From assembly GCA_030697085.1 (NCBI GenBank), contig JAUYQT010000439.1, positions 1 through 12,730 on the forward strand: a DNA stretch of 12,730 bases, in the 5' to 3' direction. A model generated the notes under the pieces. That model was not told where the DNA came from, made no database searches, and saw only the letters and a list, made by a program, of their open reading frames with translations. Origin of the DNA: Azonexus sp. (GTDB lineage: Bacteria > Pseudomonadota > Gammaproteobacteria > Burkholderiales > Rhodocyclaceae). The translations under genes and the position numbers were made by a program. Shown here piece by piece: positions 6,857-12,730 of this stretch (positions are counted from its first letter, which is position 1; every line of letters starts with the position of its first letter).

Positions 6857-7471
6857 ATGAAAAAACTTAATATCAACGCCATCGCACTGGCTGTCACTCT
6901 GGCCTTTAGCGCAAGCGCCATGGCTGAGGGCACTCTGTCGAAAAACGATTACAAAGTTGCCAAAGAGAAAATTTCAGCCGACTACAAAGCCGCCAAGACC
7001 GCCTGCAAAGCCTTTTCCGGTAATGCTGAAGACATCTGTGTCGCCGAGGCCAAGGGGGGCGAAAAAGTTGCTTTGGCCGAACTTAAAGCGACCGACAAGC
7101 CGGGTCTGAAAGCAACATATGAAGTAAACGTGGCGAAGGCTGAAGCTGCCTATGCGGTGGCGAAGGAGCGCTGCGACGACAAGGCTGGCAACGCCAAGGA
7201 TGTTTGCGTCAAGGAGGCCAAGGCGGCGGAAACGACTGCCAAGGCCAATGCCAAGGCCAACAAGGCGTCGGCTGATGCGAACGTGACGGCCAATGAAAAG
7301 TCGAGCGATGCGCGGGGCGATGCGAGCAAACAGAGCGCCGATGCCCGCCAGGATGCCACTGAAGACAAGGTTGATGCCAACTACGCCGTGGCCAAAGAGA
7401 AGTGTGACGCGTTTTCTGGCGATGCCAAGGATGCTTGTCTGAATAAGGCGAAGGCGACTTACAAGAAGTAA
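6857..7471 (+). CDS. Exported Ala/Lys-rich repeat protein with three paired-cysteine repeats
   Basis: A 204-residue protein with a Sec signal peptide (MKKLNINAIALAVTLAFSAS, cleavage after AMA at 23). Three repeats carry cysteines separated by exactly ten residues inside a near-repeated core: CKAFSGNAEDIC (50-61), CDDKAGNAKDVC (106-117) and CDAFSGDAKDAC (183-194). Each is preceded by a helical Y-x-x-AK-x-x-C segment, suggesting helical hairpins clamped by a disulfide. Between repeats 2 and 3 is a low-complexity, LEA-like Ala/Lys/Asp-rich helix (about 122-175). Similar hypothetical proteins are common in Betaproteobacteria; no biochemical function is known to me. A periplasmic protective or structural role is only a guess. 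The ATG has a strong AGAGGA site seven bases upstream; the frame is open much further upstream but without a start signal. A hairpin follows the stop. Confidence 0.9.
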   Translation: MKKLNINAIALAVTLAFSASAMAEGTLSKNDYKVAKEKISADYKAAKTACKAFSGNAEDICVAEAKGGEKVALAELKATDKPGLKATYEVNVAKAEAAYAVAKERCDDKAGNAKDVCVKEAKAAETTAKANAKANKASADANVTANEKSSDARGDASKQSADARQDATEDKVDANYAVAKEKCDAFSGDAKDACLNKAKATYKK

Positions 7472-7479
7472 TTTGCGGC

Positions 7480-7505
7480 TTTCTTCAGGCAAATGCCTGA
7501 AGAAA
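7480..7505 (+). terminator. Strong hairpin after the repeat-protein gene
   Basis: TTTCTTCAGGCA and TGCCTGAAGAAA form a perfect 12-bp stem with a two-base loop, nine bases after the stop codon. There is no following U-tract, so it may be a transcript-stabilising 3' hairpin or a weak terminator rather than a canonical intrinsic one. Confidence 0.55.
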
Positions 7506-7546
7506 TAACTGATCCACAACGCAACCGGGCGCTTGGCCTTGGTGCG

Positions 7547-7562
7547 TTGCGGTCAACGGCAA
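7547..7562 (+). repeat. Copy 3 of the TTGCGGTCAAC repeat
   Basis: TTGCGGTCAACGGCAA, followed by AAAA, differs from the perfect palindrome at 6531-6546 by one base. It ends 26 bases before the start of the small lipoprotein gene, in the right place to be a promoter or leader element. Function unknown. Confidence 0.5.
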
Positions 7563-7588
7563 AAAATGCCTGAAAACTGGAGTGCCCG

Positions 7589-7795
7589 ATGAAAAATTCT
7601 CAAAAAAATATTCATTCTGCCTTGGTGATGAATAGCCTGTTGGTGGCCATGATTGCGCTGGTGGGCTGTCAGGCGGAGAAAGGGCCGGTAGAAAAAGCCG
7701 GCAAGGATATCGATAAGATGACCGAGAAGGCCGGTTCGCAGATTGAGAAAGCCGGTGAAAAAATTCAGGATGCGGCCAAGGGCGACAAGAAGTAG
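7589..7795 (+). CDS. Small lipoprotein, 68 residues, Lys/Glu-rich helix
   Basis: It has a lipoprotein signal (about residues 11-27, LLVAMIALVGC; lipobox LVGC with Cys 27) followed by a short mature part of about 41 residues. The mature chain is a repetitive amphipathic helix built on EKAGKDIDKM, EKAGSQIEKA and EKIQDAAKG units of about 8-11 residues. Small lipoproteins of this type occur widely in Betaproteobacteria, often as hypothetical or entericidin-like entries; no specific function can be assigned. GGAG lies seven bases before the ATG at 7589; an internal ATG at codon 14 would leave a shorter signal and has no site. It is the second plus-strand gene of the exported-protein cluster, 117 bases after the repeat-protein gene and 74 before the next, so it may have its own promoter. 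Confidence 0.8.
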   Translation: MKNSQKNIHSALVMNSLLVAMIALVGCQAEKGPVEKAGKDIDKMTEKAGSQIEKAGEKIQDAAKGDKK

Positions 7796-7869
7796 CGATC
7801 CCGTCGCAGCACCTCTATGGCCGCGGCGATGGCAGTTCAGCTAACGATAATGAGAAAAGGAAACGCACC

Positions 7870-8370
7870 ATGAAACAATTGGTTTTTGCCGTTGCCTTGT
7901 GGGTCGCTGCGGCAACGGCGATGGCGGCTGATGTGGCTGTTTCAGTCAGCGTCGGTCAGCCCGGTTTTTACGGCCAGATCGATATTGGCGGCTTTCCGCC
8001 ACCGCAAGTGATTAATCGCCAGCCGCGCATGATTCGCTATGTTGAATCGCATCGCGAGCCGATTTATCTTAACGTTCCTCCCCGCCATTCCAACAACTGG
8101 GGCAAATATTGCGGCCGCTACAACGCTTGCGACCGGCGGGTTTATTTTGTTCAGAACAACTGGTACCAGCGTGAATATGCGCCGCGTTACCAGGCGCGGA
8201 CGGAGCAGCGCCGCCATGAGCAAAGAGGGGATCGTCGGGGCAATGACGACGATCGCTACAGGGATAAAGACCGGGATAGGGACAATGACAAGGGCGGTGA
8301 CAAGGGGAATCGCGGGCGTGACGGTGGAAAGGAAAAGGGTAATGACAATGGCCATGACAAAAGACGCTAA
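7870..8370 (+). CDS. Secreted protein with disordered charged C-terminal tail
   Basis: A 166-residue protein with a Sec signal peptide (cleavage probably after AMA at 19). The mature N-terminal half (about 20-108) is a compact domain with VSVSVGQPGFYGQIDIGGFP, IYLNVPPRHSNNWGKYC and RVYFVQNNWYQREYAPRY, holding two cysteines (81 and 87) likely to be disulfide-bonded. I recognise this as a conserved betaproteobacterial hypothetical family but know no function. The last 50 or so residues are almost entirely Arg, Asp, Lys, Gly and Asn (RDKDRDRDNDKGG-type) and should be disordered. AAAGG lies upstream of the ATG at 7870. The tail-coding DNA overlaps the start of the next gene by 29 bases, so the two are probably translated together. 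Confidence 0.88.
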   Translation: MKQLVFAVALWVAAATAMAADVAVSVSVGQPGFYGQIDIGGFPPPQVINRQPRMIRYVESHREPIYLNVPPRHSNNWGKYCGRYNACDRRVYFVQNNWYQREYAPRYQARTEQRRHEQRGDRRGNDDDRYRDKDRDRDNDKGGDKGNRGRDGGKEKGNDNGHDKRR

Positions 8371-8800
8371 GCGAGTTCTGCGTGGTCTGCTTATTCTTCT
8401 TGTGACCCTTCAAGTGGTGCCTATCCATGCGGTTGAGATTGGCGACGTTGCGAAACGGAACAGCGTCAGCGCACCGCAGGCTGAACTGGCCTGGATGAGT
8501 GGCGGCATTGGTGATGAAGCGCTTGAAGAAATGCGCCAGGCGGCGGCTGCCTACAGTGTGCATCTGATTTTTAGCGACCGCGCCGGGGCTTATCTGGCCG
8601 ACATTCCGTTTGCGGTGAGCCGACTGAATGGTCGGGAGCTTTATTCCGGGGTTAGCGCCGGCCCCCTGCTTTACCTAAAATTGCCACCCGGCTCGTATCA
8701 AATCTCGGCCAAATTCGATGGCGCCTGGCACCACAAGCGGATCCGCGCCGGGACCGCCGGAAACCCTGCTCGGGTATCTTTTGTCAGCGCAGGAAAATAG
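8342..8800 (+). CDS. Small exported protein of unknown function, about 152 residues
   Basis: A signal-like N-terminus (KRVLRGLLILLVTLQVVPIHA) precedes a mature domain with MSGGIGDEALEEMRQAAAAYSVHLIF, then ADIPFAVSRLNGRELYSGV and GPLLYLKLPPGSYQISAKFDG. These last strands resemble carboxypeptidase-regulatory-like or Ig-like beta folds, and related betaproteobacterial hypothetical proteins share the SGG(I/V)G and LPPGSY signatures. Three in-frame ATGs lie at 8342, 8348 and 8354; I chose 8342, which has AAAGG just upstream, but 8348 and 8354 are nearly as plausible. The frame is open back to 8039, but that part lies within the preceding gene and reads as low-complexity shadow sequence. The 29-base overlap with the preceding gene suggests coupling and a joint envelope role. 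Confidence 0.82.
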   Translation: MTMAMTKDAKRVLRGLLILLVTLQVVPIHAVEIGDVAKRNSVSAPQAELAWMSGGIGDEALEEMRQAAAAYSVHLIFSDRAGAYLADIPFAVSRLNGRELYSGVSAGPLLYLKLPPGSYQISAKFDGAWHHKRIRAGTAGNPARVSFVSAGK

Positions 8801-8819
8801 CGTGCACGGAGGCGCGGAG

Positions 8820-8890
8820 TTGTGCAGAGAAAAACCGATCACTATCGGCTCAGCGGACCGGTGAGGCCGGTTTTGATCATCTCTGCGCAA
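8820..8890 (+). repeat. Long imperfect inverted repeat upstream of the phosphoketolase gene
   Basis: TTGTGCAGAGA (8820-8830) pairs with TCTCTGCGCAA (8880-8890) with one mismatch, and the adjoining AAAACCG (8831-8837) pairs with CGGTTTT (8868-8874), leaving GATCA bulged. The interior contains smaller hairpins, including CCGAT-cact-ATCGG (8835-8848). This covers most of the 169-base gap and could be a composite terminator or a structured leader of the next gene. Confidence 0.5.
8857..8874 (+). terminator. Candidate intrinsic terminator of the exported-protein genes
   Basis: A short stem ACCGG-tgagg-CCGGT is followed immediately by TTT, 56 bases after the stop at 8800. The stem is only 5 bp before G-U extension, so efficiency is doubtful. 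It is nested in the larger inverted repeat at 8820-8890 and would compete with it. Confidence 0.35.
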
Positions 8891-8969
8891 TTTCTAACGA
8901 CAAAATATTACTGTTTTTGCGGCAATGACAAAAAATCAAGCATCGAGATAATGTCTTAAGGAGAGTGAA

Positions 8970-11339
8970 ATGACCTCAATTGCGCCGGTACTTGACGCTG
9001 AAGAACTGAAACAGATGGACGCCTACTGGCGCGCTGCCAATTATCTTTCAGTGGGGCAGATCTATCTGCTCGACAACCCGTTGCTCAGGGAGCCGCTGAC
9101 GCTGGCACACATCAAGCCGCGCCTGCTCGGCCACTGGGGGACGACGCCGGGGCTGAATTTCATTTACGTGCACATGAACCGGGTGATCAAGCGGAACGAC
9201 TTGAGCATGATCTACATTGCCGGCCCCGGCCATGGCGGCCCGGCGGTAGTGGCCAATACTTATCTCGAAGGCAGTTACAGCGAGCTGTATTCCGATATTT
9301 CGCAGGATGAGGAGGGCATGCGCCGGCTGTTCCGGCAGTTCTCCTTCCCCGGCGGCATTCCCAGCCACGCCGCGCCGGAAACGCCGGGCTCGATTCACGA
9401 AGGCGGCGAACTGGGTTACGCCCTGTTGCACGCTTTCGGTGCGGTGTTCGACAATCCCGATCTGATCGCCTGCTGCGTCGTCGGGGATGGTGAGGCAGAA
9501 ACCGGGCCGCTTGCCACTTCCTGGCATTCCAACAAATTCCTCAATCCGCACAGCGATGGCGCGGTGTTGCCGATTTTGCATCTCAACGGCTACAAGATCG
9601 CCAACCCCACGGTGCTGGCGCGGATCAGTCACAGCGAGCTGGAGTGCCTGTTTGTCGGCTACGGCTACAAACCCATCTTCGTCGAAGGTGACGAGCCGGA
9701 AACGATGCATCAATTGATGGCGGCTGCGGTCGACCTGGCAATTGCCGAGATTTCCGCCATCCAGCAGCAGGCGCGCAGTGGCGGTGAAGTCATTCGCCCA
9801 CGCTGGCCGATGATCATTTTGCGTTCGCCCAAGGGCTGGACCGGGCCGAAGGAAGTGGATGGCAAGAAAAGCGAAGGTAACTGGCGTTCGCATCAGGTGC
9901 CTTTCAGCGACATGACGAATCCCGAGCACGTTCGCTTGCTCGAATGCTGGATGCAGTCCTACCGGCCGCATGATCTATTTGATGCGCAAGGCCGGCTGCT
10001 GCCGGAACTGGCGGCGCTGGCGCCGTCGGGCGATTGGCGTATGGGGGCGAATCGGCATGCCAATGGCGGCGTGCTGCTGCATGATCTGCGCCTGCCGGAT
10101 TTTCGCAACTATGGCGTGGCGGTAGCCGTTCCCGGTAGCACGCGGGCCGAGGCAACGCGCCCGATGGGGGAGTTTCTGCGCGATGTGATGCAGAAAAACC
10201 CAGCCAATTTTCGTGTTTTCGGCCCCGATGAAACGGCCTCGAATCGACTCGGCGCGCTCTTCGATGTGACCAACCGGACCTGGATGGCCGAGCGTTTTGA
10301 TGATGACGACTATCTGGCGGCTGACGGCCGGGTCATGGAAATTCTTTCCGAACATGCTTGCGAAGGCTGGCTCGAAGGCTATCTGCTGACCGGTCGGCAT
10401 GGTCTTTTTTCCTGCTACGAAGCCTTCATTCATATCATCGATTCGATGTTCAACCAGCACGCCAAATGGCTCAAGGTTTGTGGTGAGATCCCGTGGCGGC
10501 GGCCGATTGCGTCGTTGAACATTCTGCTCACCTCGCACGTCTGGCGGCAGGATCACAACGGCTTTTCTCATCAGGACCCCGGCTTCATCGACCATGTTGT
10601 CAATAAAAAGGCAGACATTATTCGCGTCTATCTGCCGCCGGACGCCAACACCTTGCTTTACGTCACCGACGAGTGTCTGAGAAGTCGCAATCTGGTCAAT
10701 ATCATTGTCGCCGGCAAGCATCCCGAGCCGCAGTGGCTGGATATGGAGGCGGCAATCAACCACGCCAGCGCCGGCATTGGGATTTGGGAATGGGCCTGCA
10801 GCGATCAGTCGGGCGAGCCGGACATCGTGCTTGCGGCAGCCGGCGATGTGCCGACGCTGGAAATGCTGGCCGCCATTTCGATCCTGCGCGAAATGACGCC
10901 GGCGCTGAAAATTCGTTTCATCAACATCGTCGATCTGATGACCCTGCAACCGCAGGAGGAGCATCCGCACGGCCTGTCGGACATGGAGTTCATCTCGCTG
11001 TTTCGCCCTGACAAGCCGATTCTCTTCGCCTTTCACGGCTATCCCTGGCTGATTCACCGCCTGACTTACCGCCGCAGCAACCACAGCAACCTCCATGTGC
11101 GCGGCTACAAGGAAGAGGGTACGACGACGACGCCCTTTGACATGGTGGTGCTGAATAATCTTGACCGTTTTAATCTGGTGATGGATGTGGCGAATCAGGT
11201 GCCAAAACTGCAAGCGCAGGCAGCGCATATCAAACAGCGGATGCGTGACAAGCTGAATGAGCACACGCGCTATATCCATGAACACGGCGAAGACATGCCG
11301 GAAATCCGCAACTGGAAATGGCCGGAGGCCACGATATGA
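8970..11339 (+). CDS. xpk: Xylulose-5-phosphate/fructose-6-phosphate phosphoketolase
   Basis: This cytoplasmic thiamine-diphosphate enzyme splits xylulose-5-P (to glyceraldehyde-3-P) or fructose-6-P (to erythrose-4-P), making acetyl-phosphate. Its 789 residues match the family length (about 790-820). Phosphoketolase signatures are intact: GHW (54-56), GPGHGGP (85-91), [20 protein letters not shown] (125-144), the thiamine-diphosphate/Mg motif GDGEAETGP (172-180) and [11 protein letters not shown] (204-214). Later sections contain the conserved [20 protein letters not shown] and [13 protein letters not shown] segments of the pyrimidine-binding domain. AAGGAG lies seven bases before the ATG. 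The stop overlaps the transaldolase ATG by 4 bases, implying coupled expression and a phosphoketolase-based sugar route. No acetate kinase or phosphotransacetylase gene is inside the window. Whether it prefers the C5 or C6 substrate cannot be read from the sequence. Confidence 0.97.
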   Translation: MTSIAPVLDAEELKQMDAYWRAANYLSVGQIYLLDNPLLREPLTLAHIKPRLLGHWGTTPGLNFIYVHMNRVIKRNDLSMIYIAGPGHGGPAVVANTYLEGSYSELYSDISQDEEGMRRLFRQFSFPGGIPSHAAPETPGSIHEGGELGYALLHAFGAVFDNPDLIACCVVGDGEAETGPLATSWHSNKFLNPHSDGAVLPILHLNGYKIANPTVLARISHSELECLFVGYGYKPIFVEGDEPETMHQLMAAAVDLAIAEISAIQQQARSGGEVIRPRWPMIILRSPKGWTGPKEVDGKKSEGNWRSHQVPFSDMTNPEHVRLLECWMQSYRPHDLFDAQGRLLPELAALAPSGDWRMGANRHANGGVLLHDLRLPDFRNYGVAVAVPGSTRAEATRPMGEFLRDVMQKNPANFRVFGPDETASNRLGALFDVTNRTWMAERFDDDDYLAADGRVMEILSEHACEGWLEGYLLTGRHGLFSCYEAFIHIIDSMFNQHAKWLKVCGEIPWRRPIASLNILLTSHVWRQDHNGFSHQDPGFIDHVVNKKADIIRVYLPPDANTLLYVTDECLRSRNLVNIIVAGKHPEPQWLDMEAAINHASAGIGIWEWACSDQSGEPDIVLAAAGDVPTLEMLAAISILREMTPALKIRFINIVDLMTLQPQEEHPHGLSDMEFISLFRPDKPILFAFHGYPWLIHRLTYRRSNHSNLHVRGYKEEGTTTTPFDMVVLNNLDRFNLVMDVANQVPKLQAQAAHIKQRMRDKLNEHTRYIHEHGEDMPEIRNWKWPEATI

Positions 11340-12430
11340 ACAAGAATCCGCTCTTGGCGCTGAAAAAGCTGGGGCAGCATCTCTGGCTCGATAATCTTTC
11401 CCGGGCGCTGCTCCAGGGGGGCGCGTTGCAACGTTTGATCAAGCAGGACGGGGTGGATGGTGTGACCTCGAACCCGAGCATTTTCCACAAGGCAATTGCC
11501 GACAGCCCCTACTATCGTGATGATTTGCGACGCCTGCGCGCTTCGCATCTGGATATTGAAGCGCGTTATGAAGCCCTGGTCATTCCCGATATTCAGGCCG
11601 CTTGCGACCTGCTTTGGCCGGTATACGTCGCCAGCGATGCTGAAGCCGGTTATGTCAGCCTGGAAGTCTCACCGTTGCTGGCCGACGATGCCGAGGCGAC
11701 GGTGGCAGCGGCCAAGCGTTTGGCCAAGGCGGTTGACCGGGAAAACCTGCTGCTTAAAGTGCCCGCCACCACCGCCGGTTTACTGGCTTTTGAGCGGTTG
11801 ACCGCCGCCGGCATCCGGGTCAATGTCACGCTGATTTTTTCGCTGGCGCAATACGCCGCCGTGGCCCAGGCCTATCTGCGCGGTGCCATGGGCTGGCTGG
11901 AGAGCGCTGGCTCTCGCCGGCAGTTACGCTCGGTCGCCAGTATTTTTTTGAGTCGCATCGATACCTTGGTTGATCAGCGCCTGAGCGCCATTAACACGGC
12001 TCAGGCTGCAAGCCTGAAGGGCCGGGCGGGCGTTGCGCTGGCTAAAATCTGCCATAAACACTATCTCGATATCTTTCATGGCCCGGATTTCGCGCTGCTG
12101 CGTCTCGCCCATATCCGGCCACAGGCGCCACTCTGGGCCAGCACCGGCAACAAAGATCCGGCGGCGAGCGATGTGCGCTATGTTGAACCGCTGATCGGCA
12201 TCAATACCGTCACCACGCTGCCGGATGCAACATTGGCCGCTTTCCGCGATCATGGCCAGGTCGCAGATACATTGAAAGCGGGTCTCGATGACGCACTGGC
12301 CCACCGCGCAGCACTGGCTGAACTCGGGATTGATCTCGATGAGGTTGGTGCAACCCTGCAACGCGAGGGCGTGCAACTCTTTATTGACGCCTATGAGTTG
12401 CTGCTGCAGAGCGTTGCGGGTTCTGACTGA
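11336..12430 (+). CDS. tal: Transaldolase
   Basis: It transfers the dihydroxyacetone unit between fructose-6-P and erythrose-4-P, giving sedoheptulose-7-P and glyceraldehyde-3-P. The 364 residues include WLDN (17-20) with the catalytic Asp 19, GVTSNPSIF (42-50), GYVSLEVSP (105-113), the Schiff-base lysine K141 in [22 protein letters not shown] and the late WASTGNKDP. This is the longer transaldolase subfamily seen in actinobacteria, cyanobacteria and many proteobacteria, sometimes fused to glucose-6-P isomerase; it is not fused here. I chose the ATG at 11336, which overlaps the phosphoketolase stop (ATGA) and has GGAGG seven bases upstream; the frame opens six codons earlier without such a site. 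With phosphoketolase it can interconvert C4 to C7 sugars around acetyl-P production. It ends 16 bases before a convergent gene. Confidence 0.95.
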   Translation: MNKNPLLALKKLGQHLWLDNLSRALLQGGALQRLIKQDGVDGVTSNPSIFHKAIADSPYYRDDLRRLRASHLDIEARYEALVIPDIQAACDLLWPVYVASDAEAGYVSLEVSPLLADDAEATVAAAKRLAKAVDRENLLLKVPATTAGLLAFERLTAAGIRVNVTLIFSLAQYAAVAQAYLRGAMGWLESAGSRRQLRSVASIFLSRIDTLVDQRLSAINTAQAASLKGRAGVALAKICHKHYLDIFHGPDFALLRLAHIRPQAPLWASTGNKDPAASDVRYVEPLIGINTVTTLPDATLAAFRDHGQVADTLKAGLDDALAHRAALAELGIDLDEVGATLQREGVQLFIDAYELLLQSVAGSD

Positions 12431-12446
12431 GAAGGTATAACCGACC

Positions 12447-12611
12447 TTACTTGCGTCGTGCCAGCCCCATGACCAGCGAGATAACAAATAGCACGATAAA
12501 GATGAAGAACAGGATCTTGGCAATCTCGACGGCGCCGGCTGCGATGCCGGTGAAGCCGAGCAGGGCGCCAATTAGCGCGATGACCAAAAATACGGCGGCG
12601 TAGTAGAGCAT
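12447..12611 (-). CDS. DUF1328 (YtjA-like) small membrane protein, 54 residues
   Basis: The frame encodes [20 protein letters not shown], then [20 protein letters not shown] and [14 protein letters not shown]. This matches the DUF1328/YtjA pattern: two transmembrane helices joined by a [10 protein letters not shown] loop and ending in a basic tail. AAAGGA precedes the ATG at 12611. Members are very common in proteobacteria, often near other stress-associated small membrane proteins; their molecular function is unknown. The gene converges on the transaldolase gene with a gap of 16 bases. It was found by reading the minus strand directly, because it is too short for usual length cut-offs. Confidence 0.9.
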   Translation of the reverse strand: MLYYAAVFLVIALIGALLGFTGIAAGAVEIAKILFFIFIVLFVISLVMGLARRK

Positions 12612-12631
12612 TTTGATTCCTTTCGGGAGCG

Positions 12632-12656
12632 CCCTGCCGAGTTCGACTCGGCAGGG
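12632..12656 (-). terminator. Perfect hairpin between two small membrane-protein genes
   Basis: CCCTGCCGAGT and ACTCGGCAGGG form an 11-bp perfect stem with a 3-base loop, beginning about nine bases after the stop of the DUF3309-like gene. No U-tract follows on the minus strand. It may end most transcripts of the upstream gene, or stabilise or attenuate a joint transcript. Confidence 0.6.
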
Positions 12657-12664
12657 TCATTGCG

Positions 12665-12730
12665 CTAAATCCTGCCCAGCAGCAGCAAGATAACAAGAAC
12701 GACGACGATCAGACCAATGCCGCCGCTGGG
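12665..12730 (-). CDS. DUF3309-like small membrane protein, C-terminal fragment (5' end beyond window)
   Basis: The last 21 residues before a TAG read PSGGIGLIVVVLVILLLLGR followed by Ile. The PSGG-x-GLI-hydrophobic-LLLLGRI ending is typical of DUF3309 proteins, which are about 50 residues with two membrane helices. The start lies outside the window. It reads in the same direction as the DUF1328 gene 53 bases downstream and may be co-transcribed with it through the intervening hairpin. Function unknown. Confidence 0.75.
   Translation of the reverse strand, partial: PSGGIGLIVVVLVILLLLGRI

Noticed and set aside
6974..7519. 181-codon minus-strand frame opposite the Cys-repeat protein
   Set aside because: It mirrors the repetitive Ala/Lys codons on the plus strand. 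The plus-strand product has a signal peptide, ribosome site and internal repeats; this one has none.
8039..8341. Upstream extension of the small exported protein gene
   Set aside because: It overlaps the preceding secreted-protein gene in another frame and encodes Thr/Arg/Met-rich low-complexity sequence. The signal peptide begins only after about 8342.
9048..9971. 307-codon minus-strand open frame opposite the phosphoketolase N-terminus
   Set aside because: Antisense shadow of the same gene, with no domain and no credible start.
9975..11285. 436-codon minus-strand open frame opposite the phosphoketolase gene
   Set aside because: It lies entirely antisense to a well-conserved enzyme and reads His/Arg/Gln-rich with no family motif. 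Long antisense frames are expected in GC-rich coding DNA.
11924..12571. 215-codon minus-strand frame opposite the transaldolase end and DUF1328 gene
   Set aside because: Antisense to conserved transaldolase sequence and in the wrong frame for the recognisable DUF1328 protein.

Overview
The window looks like a betaproteobacterial chromosome, most probably from the Rhodocyclales (Dechloromonas/Azonexus-like). This rests on family resemblance and fairly high GC, not on a database search. No rRNA, tRNA, transposase, phage gene or CRISPR array is visible.

Left edge (1-1854, minus strand): one uninterrupted frame encodes an unusual chimera. A complete Crp/Fnr-type transcription factor (cyclic-nucleotide-binding-like domain plus helix-turn-helix) is followed in frame by a linker and at least three PAS domains, and runs off the window. 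A 26-bp dyad lies just upstream of its start. About 520 bases (1855-2376) then hold no convincing gene.

Mla/Pqi-type lipid transport operon (2377-5990, minus strand): four genes with overlapping or nearly touching ends. In transcription order they are a STAS-fused MlaE permease, an MlaF ATPase, an MCE-domain (MlaD-like) protein and a PqiC-like auxiliary lipoprotein. Together they should form an inner-membrane ABC complex moving lipids between the two membranes. No MlaC-type periplasmic carrier gene is present.

Central region (6173-8800): a cluster of small exported or membrane proteins. It has a 51-residue membrane protein on the minus strand, and on the plus strand a Cys-paired repeat protein, a small lipoprotein, a secreted protein with a charged tail and an overlapping small exported protein. 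Two 17-bp sites resembling the core of the dyad at 1951-1976 lie between the divergent small-protein genes, each oriented toward its own gene. This suggests, as inference, that the Crp-PAS protein or a paralogue controls the cluster.

Carbon metabolism (8970-12430, plus strand): a phosphoketolase gene overlaps a transaldolase gene by 4 bases. The first cleaves xylulose-5-P or fructose-6-P to acetyl-P; the second rearranges the sugar phosphates around it.

Right edge (12447-12730, minus strand): a DUF1328 (YtjA-like) small membrane protein, and the C-terminus of a DUF3309-like small membrane protein, separated by a perfect 11-bp-stem hairpin.
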